In this document: positions 1 to 5,973 of the stretch, in pieces
Layout: the number at the start of each line of letters is the position of its first letter
Numbering within the stretch: the stretch's first letter is position 1
From: DASPUH01 sp035622975
Lineage (GTDB): Bacteria; Chloroflexota; Limnocylindria; Limnocylindrales; CSP1-4
DNA length: 12,402 bases
Assembly: GCA_035622975.1 (NCBI GenBank)
Contig: DASPUH010000049.1
Location: forward strand, 1-12,402
Reading direction: 5' to 3'
The notes under the pieces: model-generated
What the model saw: the letters and a program-made list of their open reading frames with translations, nothing else
Databases searched by the model: none
What the model was told of the DNA's origin: nothing
Translations under genes and position numbers: made by a program

Positions 1-990
1 CGCGGGGACGAGCCCGACCTGGGCGAGCCAGGCCTTGGCGATCGTGGCGATGTCCTGCTTCTGGACGGTGAAATCGGCGTTGAGCTTGGTCAGCGTGGCG
101 GTGTCCATCTTGGCCGAGACGGCGTTCAGGATCGCCTCGAAGCCGGCCTTGTCACCGAGCTTGGCGAGGTAGTCGTTGCGCACGAGCGGGGCGATGTTGT
201 CCGCCGGTTGGGTGGCCTTGTCGTCCTGCAGGACGACCCACCCGTTCACGCTGATGTCAGGCTGCGTCGAACACAGCTCACCGACGTCGATGGTCTTGGC
301 CAGCAGCGCCTGGGCCATCGGCGTGTCGCAGGCGGACAGGTACGTGACGTTCTTGGGATCGAGGCCGTAGGCGGTCTTGAGCGCCGCGGCGCAGACCGGG
401 TTGGTCTTGCAGTCGGTGGCCTCGCCCCACTTGAGCTGGTCCTGGACGGCGGTCGTGTCGCTCAGCTTGGCGAGGTTGAACTGGGTGGCCGTGTCCTGCC
501 GCACGACGAACGCGTTGACATCCGCGGCCGGCGAGAACGGCAGGACCGTGATGCCGCCGCCCTTGCCGTTGAGGACGTTCTGCAGCTCGGTCATGTTGGC
601 CATGGGGTCGCCGGTCTGCTTGCCCGGCTCGTACGAGGCCAGGTCGCTGCCGATGTACTCGGGCTCGAGGTCGATCTGGCCCGACTCCAGGGCCGGATTG
701 GTCACGGCGCGAGCGCCGAGCCCGATGCCGGCGCGGTCGACGGTGTAGCCATGGGCCTCCAGGGCCTGGGCGTAGATCTCCGCCATGATCTTGGCTTCGT
801 AGAAGCCGGCCGAGCCGATCTTGATGGTCGGCGGCGCGGCGGTCGGCGTCGAGGCTGGGGTGCTCGACGCGGCAGCCGGCGTGCCCGTCGGGGCCGCGGC
901 CGTCGGTGTGCTGCTGCCCCCACCCGTCGAGCAGGCGCCGAGAAGCACCAGCATCGACGCCCCGAGGGCGAGCGTGCGGGATAGCCGCAT
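1..990 (-). CDS. Osmoprotectant ABC transporter substrate-binding lipoprotein (OpuAC type), 3' end outside window
   Basis: Likely captures a quaternary-amine osmoprotectant (glycine betaine, choline or carnitine) outside the membrane and delivers it to the permeases encoded upstream at 1322-2739. The reading frame is open from the ATG at 990 to the window edge (330 residues), so only the last few residues and the stop are missing. It begins with a lipoprotein signal (MRLSRT, hydrophobic stretch, lipobox LLGAC with Cys20), then a Ser/Thr/Ala/Pro linker to about residue 55, then the binding domain starting PPTIKIGSAGFYE. The PAADVNAFVV segment and the C-terminal ELCSTQPDI...VVLQDDKATQPADNIAPLVR segment fit the glycine betaine/choline/carnitine binding family. 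Four cysteines in TDCKTNPVC, LSACDTP and GELCST could form disulfides. The start is fixed by an AAGGAG site 8 bases upstream. The ligand cannot be assigned from sequence alone. Confidence 0.9.
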   Translation of the reverse strand, partial: MRLSRTLALGASMLVLLGACSTGGGSSTPTAAAPTGTPAAASSTPASTPTAAPPTIKIGSAGFYEAKIMAEIYAQALEAHGYTVDRAGIGLGARAVTNPALESGQIDLEPEYIGSDLASYEPGKQTGDPMANMTELQNVLNGKGGGITVLPFSPAADVNAFVVRQDTATQFNLAKLSDTTAVQDQLKWGEATDCKTNPVCAAALKTAYGLDPKNVTYLSACDTPMAQALLAKTIDVGELCSTQPDISVNGWVVLQDDKATQPADNIAPLVRNDYLAKLGDKAGFEAILNAVSAKMDTATLTKLNADFTVQKQDIATIAKAWLAQVGLVPA

Positions 991-998
991 TGGGTCGT

Positions 999-1004
999 CT
1001 CCTT
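999..1004 (-). promoter_or_regulatory. Shine-Dalgarno site of the binding-protein gene
   Basis: On the minus strand this reads AAGGAG, 8 bases before the ATG at 990. It is the clearest ribosome binding site in the window. Most other genes here have none, which fits a need for binding protein in excess over the permease. Confidence 0.75.
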
Positions 1005-1047
1005 CTACTCCCTTGCCGTTCGGGCTGATCGGCTGAAAGGTCGGCCG

Positions 1048-1053
1048 ACTATA
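1048..1053 (-). promoter_or_regulatory. Possible -10 box for the binding-protein gene
   Basis: The minus strand reads TATAGT, five of six bases matching TATAAT, and stands out in GC-rich sequence. It would start a transcript with a leader of roughly 50 bases containing the AAGGAG site. I find no convincing -35 box at 16-18 bases. The call rests on the -10 and on the 331 bp gap from the upstream permease gene. Confidence 0.45.
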
Positions 1054-1321
1054 GCCGTCCCCCGCGAACGCGTCCTCCACGCGGGCAAGGGCGTGCGGAC
1101 ACGGCAGATGAGGCCCGCGTGGGGGTGTACGCAGACCCGCCGGGATCGGATCTCCCGGCCCCGTTGTCGTCTAGGCACCAGCGGACTGGTGTGCGTCCGC
1201 ATCCGGGTCGCGGTCGTCGCCCAGTCTCCCGAGGAGTCTGGCCTTGTCCCGACCGACAACGGCCTGGCTAGCGCGGGCGCTTATGAGTCGCTGGGTGACT
1301 ATCCGACAACAGTGCGCCGGT

Positions 1322-2059
1322 TCACCTCATGCCGGCGCCCGGGAACTGGGCAGGTTCGCGCAGAGCCACTGGCCCACCCGTCCGGAGGCCGTGCGAGAGC
1401 AGGCGTCGCTGGACCAGGGCGAAGACGCCCTCGCTCGTGAGCACGAGCAGGGCCACCAGCACGACGCCGCCCCATGTCTCGCCGGTCACGTTGCTGTCGA
1501 TGCCGTCCTTGAGGAACCGGCCCAGGCCGCCGAAGCCGAACAGGGCGCCCAGGGTCGCCGTGGCGATGACCTGCACCGACGCGGAGCGGATGCCCCCGGA
1601 CACGACCGGCAGGGCGATCGGCAGCTCGATCCCCAGCAGGATCTGGCGCTCCCGATAGCCGATCCCTCGCGCCGCCTCCACGAGGTCCCGATCCACGTCA
1701 TGGACACCGGCGTAGGCGTTGACCAGGATGGGCGGCACGGCCAGCAGGACCATCGCCACGACCGTGGGGTAGACGATGAAGCCCAGGCCGGGGTCGATGA
1801 GGGTCGTGAACGGGGCCACGATGCCCATCACGGCGAGCGTCGGGACGGCGCGCCCGAAGTTGGCGGCCGCGACCGCCAGGCGGGCGCCGCGATCCGTGTG
1901 GCCGATCCACAAGCCGAGCGGCAGGGCCAGGACCAGGGCGATGACCAGCGTCACGGCCGAGATCTCGACGTGCTCCAGCAGCCGTGCCGGGATGCCGTTG
2001 GGGCCGCTCCAGTTGGCCGGGTCGCCGAACCAGGTCACGGTGGCCGAGACGATGTTCAC
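1322..2059 (-). CDS. Osmoprotectant ABC transporter permease (second permease gene)
   Basis: A membrane subunit of the osmoprotectant importer, 245 residues with about five to six hydrophobic helices. It has the binding-protein-dependent permease EAA loop, EAARGIGYRERQILLGIELP, which docks on the ATPase. The family hallmark region GRAVPTLAVMGIV and the C-terminal GFGGLGRFLKDGI match OpuC/OsmU-type permeases. I chose the GTG at 2059 because it overlaps the stop of the preceding permease in a 4-base GTGA (2056-2059), the usual arrangement for translational coupling, with AGGAA about 11 bases upstream. An in-frame GTG at 2116 would add 19 charged residues and a long overlap, so it is less likely. 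It pairs with the permease at 2056-2739 to form the channel. Confidence 0.9.
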   Translation of the reverse strand: MNIVSATVTWFGDPANWSGPNGIPARLLEHVEISAVTLVIALVLALPLGLWIGHTDRGARLAVAAANFGRAVPTLAVMGIVAPFTTLIDPGLGFIVYPTVVAMVLLAVPPILVNAYAGVHDVDRDLVEAARGIGYRERQILLGIELPIALPVVSGGIRSASVQVIATATLGALFGFGGLGRFLKDGIDSNVTGETWGGVVLVALLVLTSEGVFALVQRRLLSHGLRTGGPVALREPAQFPGAGMR

Positions 2060-2739
2060 GACGCGGCGCTTTCCTGCACCCGCCCGCTCGCGGTCATCGT
2101 CGGCGGTCGGGTCCACGGCGTCAGGCGCCGTTGGACAGCGATGAGCAGCGTGTCCACGACCAGTGCCAGCACGATCGACAGGACCGCGCCGGCCAGGATC
2201 TCCGTGGCGAACGAGCGGGTGTAGCCCTCGAAGATGAAGAAGCCAAGGCCGCCGAAGCGGTCACCCAGCGTCCCGGTGATCGTGACGAGGCCGATGGTCG
2301 AGACGCTGGCGATGCGCACGCCGGCGACGATGAGGGGCACCGCGAGCGGCAGCTCGACCCGCCGCAGCCGCTGGCCGCGGCGATAGCCCATGCCGTCGGC
2401 GGCCTCCAGCACGTCCCGGGGCACGGCCTGGAAGCCGGCCACGATGTTGCGGATGAGGATGACCTGGGTGTAGAGGACCAGCGGCACCTCCGCGGTCAGG
2501 AGGGTCAGGCCGGTGATGGGGATGAGCGCCGCGAACAGGACCAGGCTGGGGAGCGTGTAGGTGATGCCGGCCAGACCGTTGATGGGCGGGTAGACCCGTG
2601 GCCGCCGGACGGCCCACAGCGCCAGCGCGAAGGCGATCACGAAGCCGACGAAGAGGGCGATGGCGGCAAGGTAGACGTGCTGGACGGTGCGGTCGGCGAA
2701 GGCGCCCACGTGCGTGGAGAGCCAGCCCCAGTCGAGCAT
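2056..2739 (-). CDS. Osmoprotectant ABC transporter permease (first permease gene)
   Basis: The partner membrane subunit of the importer, 227 residues. After a short N-terminus (MLDWGWLSTHVGAF) it has about five to six hydrophobic helices. Hallmarks are the PSLVLFAALIPITG helix, the EAA loop EAADGMGYRRGQRLRRVELP and the GLGFFIFEG segment. Its ATG at 2739 overlaps the stop of the ATPase gene by one base (TGATG), so the two are probably translationally coupled. Two separate permeases, one ATPase and one binding protein is the composition of OpuC/OsmU-type systems; in OpuA-type systems the binding domain is fused to the permease. The C-terminal tail after WTRPP is hydrophilic and has no recognised domain. 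Confidence 0.92.
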   Translation of the reverse strand: MLDWGWLSTHVGAFADRTVQHVYLAAIALFVGFVIAFALALWAVRRPRVYPPINGLAGITYTLPSLVLFAALIPITGLTLLTAEVPLVLYTQVILIRNIVAGFQAVPRDVLEAADGMGYRRGQRLRRVELPLAVPLIVAGVRIASVSTIGLVTITGTLGDRFGGLGFFIFEGYTRSFATEILAGAVLSIVLALVVDTLLIAVQRRLTPWTRPPTMTASGRVQESAAS

Positions 2740-3923
2740 CAGGTCGTGCCGTGGTCGCGGCGCGCTGCGGCGGCGATGTCCTGGGCCGTCACCAGGCCGA
2801 TGGCCCGCCCGGCGCGGTCGATCTCGATGCCGGCCTGGACCTCGTTGTCGAGGAGCATCGAGAGGGCGTCCTTGACCGTCGTCTCGGGGCCGAAGAGGGG
2901 CGACATCGACCGGGCGTCGTCGGCCGTGAGCGTCCCGTTGGTGGGGATCGCCCGCTGATCGAGCCAGCCGATCGGCGCCCCGTCCTCGTCGACGAGCAGG
3001 AGGTACGGGAACGGGTCGGCGAGGATGCGGCGGCGTGCCTCGGCGGCATCGTCGCCCGGCTGGGCCGTGACGGCCGGATGCGGCGGGAGGTCGCGCACCC
3101 GCATCAGCGACAGGCGCTTGAGGCCCCGGTCGGCGCCGACGAAGCGGGCCACGAAGTCGGACGCCGGCTGGGCGAGCAGCTCCTCGGGCGGTCCGAACTG
3201 GGCCAGCACACCGCCGGCCTGCATGACCGCCACGAGGTCGCCCATCTTGATGGCCTCGTCGATGTCGTGGGTCACGAACAGGATCGTCTTGGCCAGGTCC
3301 TGCTGGAGGCGCAGGAACTCGTTCTGGAGCCGCTCGCGGACGATGGGGTCGACTGCCCCGAACGGCTCGTCCATGAGCATCACGGGCGGGTCCGCGGCCA
3401 GGGCGCGCGCTACACCGACGCGCTGCCGCTCACCCCCCGACAGCTGGCTGGGGTACCGCGCACCGTACTGCGCGGGATCCAGGCCGACCAGGCCGAGCAG
3501 CTCGTCCGCGCGCTCGCGCTGCCGAGCCGCCGGCCAGCCCAGCAGGCGCGGCACGACGGCCACGTTCTCGCCGATGGTCTGGTGCGGGAAGAGCCCCACC
3601 TGCTGGATCACGTAGCCGATGCCGCGCCGGAGCTCGGTCACGTCGCGGGTCGCGGCATCCGCACCATCGATCAGGATCCGCCCGCTGGTGGGCTCGATGA
3701 GCCGGTTGACCATCTTGAGGCTGGTCGTCTTCCCGCAGCCGGACGGCCCCACCAGCACGCAGATCCGGCCGGCCGGGACGCTGAACGAGAGGTCGTTGAC
3801 CGCGCCGGGGCCCTTGACGCCCGCGTCATAGCGCTTGGTCACGTGCTCGAACGTGACCGTCGCCCCGCCCCGCCTGGCCGGTGAGGGGCCGCCGCTGGGG
3901 GACTCGGCCGGCTGCGCGCTCAT
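2739..3923 (-). CDS. Osmoprotectant ABC transporter ATPase with C-terminal CBS domains
   Basis: The energy-coupling subunit of the importer, 394 residues. Residues 20-265 form the nucleotide-binding domain: Walker A GPSGCGKTT (59-67), Q-loop at QQ 107-108, signature LSGGERQR (161-168), Walker B VMLMDEPFGAVD (181-192) and H-loop THD (218-220). Residues 275-390 look like a CBS pair (PYLLLVDEDGAPIGW and QAGIEIDRAGRAIGLVTAQD). In OpuA and related proteins such domains gate transport by ionic strength or nucleotide. All catalytic motifs are intact. I chose the ATG at 3923; longer in-frame extensions run into arginine-rich repeat translation and are rejected. There is no Shine-Dalgarno site, but a promoter lies directly upstream (3931-3959) and predicts a leaderless mRNA. 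It leads the operon with the two permeases. Confidence 0.93.
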   Translation of the reverse strand: MSAQPAESPSGGPSPARRGGATVTFEHVTKRYDAGVKGPGAVNDLSFSVPAGRICVLVGPSGCGKTTSLKMVNRLIEPTSGRILIDGADAATRDVTELRRGIGYVIQQVGLFPHQTIGENVAVVPRLLGWPAARQRERADELLGLVGLDPAQYGARYPSQLSGGERQRVGVARALAADPPVMLMDEPFGAVDPIVRERLQNEFLRLQQDLAKTILFVTHDIDEAIKMGDLVAVMQAGGVLAQFGPPEELLAQPASDFVARFVGADRGLKRLSLMRVRDLPPHPAVTAQPGDDAAEARRRILADPFPYLLLVDEDGAPIGWLDQRAIPTNGTLTADDARSMSPLFGPETTVKDALSMLLDNEVQAGIEIDRAGRAIGLVTAQDIAAAARRDHGTT

Positions 3924-3930
3924 CCGGCGG

Positions 3931-3959
3931 ACCGTACCGGAGGTGGCGCGCGAGCGCAA
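3931..3959 (-). promoter_or_regulatory. Promoter of the importer operon, leaderless type
   Basis: On the minus strand TTGCGC (3954-3959) is followed by a 17-base spacer and TACGGT (3931-3936), then 7 bases and the ATG at 3923. The -35 keeps the TTG core and the -10 fits TANNNT. Transcription about 7 bases after the -10 would begin at or next to the A of the start codon. With no ribosome site present, a leaderless mRNA is the simplest reading. The motifs are seen; the use is inferred. Confidence 0.55.
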
Positions 3960-4032
3960 CGCCGGTCGTCGGGCCTTCGCCGCGGCCTGCGGCCCTGCGC
4001 TCCTGCGCCCGCAGGGGTTTGCCGCCCGGTAT

Positions 4033-4170
4033 GAACACCGGGGGTTCGCAACGACGAACGGACGGTCGCGCGGTCGCCGCCACGGGCCGTTCCGACGTCG
4101 GATCGAGCATCGGGGGTTCGAATCATCGGTGGAGCCGTGGTTCCGTCGTCGTTGGCAACATCTGATGTTC
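4033..4170. repeat. Three copies of a 15-bp imperfect inverted repeat
   Basis: Copies on the plus strand are GAACACCGGGGGTTC (4033-4047), GAGCATCGGGGGTTC (4105-4119) and CAACATCTGATGTTC (4156-4170). They fit an idealised palindrome GAACATC-N-GATGTTC, with each copy deviating at a few places. The spacings are 72 and 51 bases. In the second copy the outer arms GAGC/GTTC still pair through a G-T wobble. They could be repressor operators or a family of dispersed short palindromes; one window cannot tell which. Confidence 0.55.
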
Positions 4171-4176
4171 AAGAGG

Positions 4177-4277
4177 GGGGTGGAGCGGGTCGACGGGGTG
4201 GAGCGACCCGGCCGCGCGGCGCGAGCGGGCCGCGCGGCGCGAGCGGGGGCGGGTCGTGCGGGTCGTGCGGCTCGTGC
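4177..4277 (+). repeat. Tandem repeats with 18- and 9-base period
   Basis: GGGGTGGAGCG occurs at 4177-4187 and 4195-4205, 18 bases apart. The 18-mer GGCCGCGCGGCGCGAGCG is then perfectly duplicated at 4210-4227 and 4228-4245. The 9-mer GGGTCGTGC follows at 4251-4259 and 4260-4268, with a one-base variant at 4269-4277. The shared multiple-of-nine period suggests slippage expansion. In one frame it would read as GRAARA-like repeats, but no gene is supported. Confidence 0.7.
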
Positions 4278-4375
4278 GTGGTGGGCCCCCCGGCAACGCG
4301 GAGTGCCCCCGGACGCCCCCGCCGCCGGACGATAGACTCGACCGGCCAGCACCGACCCAGGGAGAACCGTCGCCC

Positions 4376-5122
4376 ATGCCGCAGATCCACCTTCGCGCCG
4401 AGCCCGGTGACTACGCCCCGCTCGTCCTCCTGCCCGGCGACCCGAACCGCGCCACGCGCATCGCCGAACGCTTCGACGGCGGTCTGGAGGCGTCGCGCCG
4501 GGTGACCGAGCATCGCGCGATGTACGGCTACACGGGCACCTACCATGGCCGGCCGGTGAGTGTCCAGACGACGGGCATGGGCACGCCCAGCATGTCGATC
4601 ATCGTCGAGGAGCTGATCCGCCTGGGGGCCACGCGCCTCATGCGGGTGGGCACGACCGGTGGGATCGGCCGCGGCATCCGGACCGGCGACCTGATCATCG
4701 CCACCGCTGCGGCCCCGGTGGACGGGGCCTCGCGGACCTACCTCCACGGCGAGCCCTACGCGCCGGCGGCCGACTTCGACCTGACGCGGGCCCTGGTCGA
4801 CGAGGCCCGGCGGCGCGGCATCCGCACGCACGTCGGGCCGGTGGCCACGGTGGACGTCTTCTACAACCCCGACCCGGACTACGCCTCGCGCTGGCGGGCC
4901 CGGGGCATCCTGGGCTTCGAGATGGAGGCTGCGGCGCTCTTCTTCCTCGCGGCACGGGCCTCCGCCGCAGGGGCGGACGTCCGCGCGGCGTGCGCGCTGA
5001 CCGTCAGCGACGTGCTGTCGGAGGCGGTAACGTCCGAAGCGTCGTACATGTCGCTCGAGGACCTCGCCGCGGCCACCGATCGGATGATCGAGGTGGCCCT
5101 GGACGCCGGAGCGGCCGTCTGA
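4376..5122 (+). CDS. Nucleoside phosphorylase (DeoD/Udp family)
   Basis: Predicted to split a purine (or pyrimidine) nucleoside with phosphate into free base and ribose-1-phosphate, for nucleoside salvage in the cytosol. It has 248 residues, the usual family length. Seen motifs: phosphate-binding LPGDPNRATRIAE (19-31), GMGTPSMSIIVEELI (68-82), RVGTTG (90-95), the ribose-binding GFEMEAAALF (180-189, Glu184) and TVSD (209-212) with the Asp that contacts the purine in DeoD. The catalytic Arg that follows this Asp by 13 residues in E. coli DeoD is not present here (Met225), as in archaeal-type relatives. Specificity is therefore open between purine nucleoside, methylthioadenosine and uridine substrates. 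The ATG is preceded by AGGGAG at 4359-4364. It is first of three closely spaced plus-strand genes. Confidence 0.88.
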   Translation: MPQIHLRAEPGDYAPLVLLPGDPNRATRIAERFDGGLEASRRVTEHRAMYGYTGTYHGRPVSVQTTGMGTPSMSIIVEELIRLGATRLMRVGTTGGIGRGIRTGDLIIATAAAPVDGASRTYLHGEPYAPAADFDLTRALVDEARRRGIRTHVGPVATVDVFYNPDPDYASRWRARGILGFEMEAAALFFLAARASAAGADVRAACALTVSDVLSEAVTSEASYMSLEDLAAATDRMIEVALDAGAAV

Positions 5123-5134
5123 GCGGACGGCCGC
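5111..5134 (+). promoter_or_regulatory. Strong hairpin at the phosphorylase/oxidoreductase junction
   Basis: GCGGCCGTC (5111-5119) and GACGGCCGC (5126-5134) form a perfect 9-bp stem with loop TGAGCG, which contains most of the phosphorylase stop codon (TGA 5120-5122). The next gene's ATG begins two bases after the stem. There is no T-run, so it is not a standard terminator. A ribosome ending the upstream gene would melt it and expose the next start, so it may couple translation or cap the mRNA segment. Confidence 0.55.
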
Positions 5135-5136
5135 CG

Positions 5137-5967
5137 ATGCGCCTCGGCGTCAACCTCACGGCCATCGGCGTGACTGCCGCCTGGTGGCTGGAGAGCGCCC
5201 GGCGCCTGGACGCCGCGGGCTTCGATGCCGTGTGGTGCTGGGACCACTTCCTGAGCCGGGGCGACCCGACCGACCCGGTCCTGGAGTGCTGGACGACCCT
5301 CGCCGCGGCGGCCGCGGTCACCGGGCGGATCCACGTGGGCAGCTTCGTCACGAACGTCATGAACCGCCACCCGGCGGTCCTGGCGCGCATGGCCGCGACC
5401 GCCCAGGACGTCGCTCAGGGTCGCCTCGAGATGGGCATCGCCATCGGCGGCTTCCCCCGGGAGCACCACGCCCTGGGCATCCCGTTCCCGTCGCCCGCCG
5501 AGCGCGCCGAGCATCTGGAGGAGGCGGTCCAGGTCCTGCGCCTGCTGTGGAGCGGCGGCCCGGTCTCCTTCCGCGGTCGCCACTACGCGCTGACTGACGC
5601 GGTCGCCCATCCCGTGCCGGACCCGGCGCCGCGGCTCATCATCGCCGGCGAGACGACCGCCGGGGCCCGCCTCGCGGCGCGGCTGGGGGACGCCTGGGCG
5701 ACCGACACGACGGGGCTCACACGCGACCGTCCGGCCTTCCTGGAGGCGCTGGCGGAGACCGGCCGGCGGCCGGCGGACGTGCCCGTGCTGGTGGACGTGG
5801 AGCTGGACCGCCACCGGCCCGCGGCGGATCAGGCGGTCGTGGCGGACCTGGCCGGCGAGCTGGCGCGCTGGGCCGACGCGGGGGCGAGCGAGCTGGTCAT
5901 CGGCTACGTGCGGCCCGACCAGCTCGACGCCGTCATCGCCGCCCGCGCGCGTCTGGGGGTAGGCTGA
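5137..5967 (+). CDS. LLM-class flavin-dependent oxidoreductase (luciferase-like)
   Basis: A 276-residue member of the bacterial luciferase-like superfamily, which uses FMN or coenzyme F420 in a TIM-barrel fold. Seen features: N-terminal strand MRLGVNL, the segment AGFDAVWCWDHFL (28-39), HPAVLARMAATAQDVAQGRLEMGIAIGG, and the family-typical RAEHLEEAVQVLRLLWSG followed by FRGRHYAL. The C-terminal part closes with ASELVIGYV. These resemble F420-dependent members common in Actinomycetota and Chloroflexota, but the cofactor is inferred. The substrate is unknown. There is no Shine-Dalgarno site and the gene starts 14 bases after the phosphorylase stop, directly behind a hairpin (5111-5134). It is slightly shorter than the 300-350 residues typical of many members, with no truncated motif visible. 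Confidence 0.88.
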   Translation: MRLGVNLTAIGVTAAWWLESARRLDAAGFDAVWCWDHFLSRGDPTDPVLECWTTLAAAAAVTGRIHVGSFVTNVMNRHPAVLARMAATAQDVAQGRLEMGIAIGGFPREHHALGIPFPSPAERAEHLEEAVQVLRLLWSGGPVSFRGRHYALTDAVAHPVPDPAPRLIIAGETTAGARLAARLGDAWATDTTGLTRDRPAFLEALAETGRRPADVPVLVDVELDRHRPAADQAVVADLAGELARWADAGASELVIGYVRPDQLDAVIAARARLGVG

Positions 5968-5973
5968 GCCCCG

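Larger units (their letters stand above)
991..1321. other. Gap between permease and binding-protein genes: hairpins, no gene
   Basis: No convincing coding sequence or tRNA is seen. The gap holds a perfect 7-bp stem at 1139-1145/1153-1159 (GCCGGGA/TCCCGGC, 7-base loop). A second stem is CACCAG/CTGGTG at 1176-1181/1186-1191, and it competes with GCGGAC/GTCCGC at 1181-1186/1195-1200. A third is CCCGCG/CGCGGG at 1061-1066/1080-1085, just upstream of the candidate -10 box. The octamer CCGACAAC occurs at 1253-1260 and 1303-1310, exactly 50 bases apart. No T-run follows any stem, so none is a textbook terminator. Hairpins are common by chance at this GC content. Confidence 0.5.
3924..4375. other. 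Divergent intergenic region with palindromes and tandem repeats
   Basis: This 452 bp gap separates the importer operon (minus) from the nucleoside phosphorylase operon (plus). Open frames across it translate to arginine/alanine-rich repeat sequence with no domain, so I do not call a gene. It holds the importer promoter, three related 15-bp palindromes (4033, 4105, 4156), 18- and 9-bp tandem repeats (4177-4277) and a weak -10-like TAGACT at 4333-4338 for the plus-strand operon. Confidence 0.6.

Noticed and set aside
208..984. Plus-strand open frame opposite the binding-protein gene
   Set aside because: Shadow of the minus-strand gene in GC-rich DNA; its translation lacks any family features while the opposite strand has a clear lipoprotein.
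1244..3884. Long plus-strand frames opposite permeases and ATPase
   Set aside because: Arg/Ala/Gly/Asp-rich mirror frames caused by third-position GC; the minus strand carries full ABC motifs.
4105..4125. GGTTCGAATC resembling a tRNA T-loop
   Set aside because: The flanking bases do not form a T-stem, and no acceptor, D or anticodon arm is present. The motif belongs to the 15-bp palindrome family.
4177..4277. CRISPR array
   Set aside because: Repeats are contiguous 9- and 18-mers without unique spacers, and no cas gene is present.
3835..4335. Open frames across the intergenic region with EHRGF- and GRAARA-like repeats
   Set aside because: They overlap the ATPase gene or promoter, have no domain and derive their repeats from DNA-level palindromes and tandem repeats.
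3924..4352. Long N-terminal extension of the ATPase
   Set aside because: It translates to arginine/alanine-rich repeats and would cross the promoter; the domain begins right after the ATG at 3923.
5111..5134. Hairpin as a rho-independent terminator
   Set aside because: No T-run follows, and the next gene begins two bases later in the same direction.
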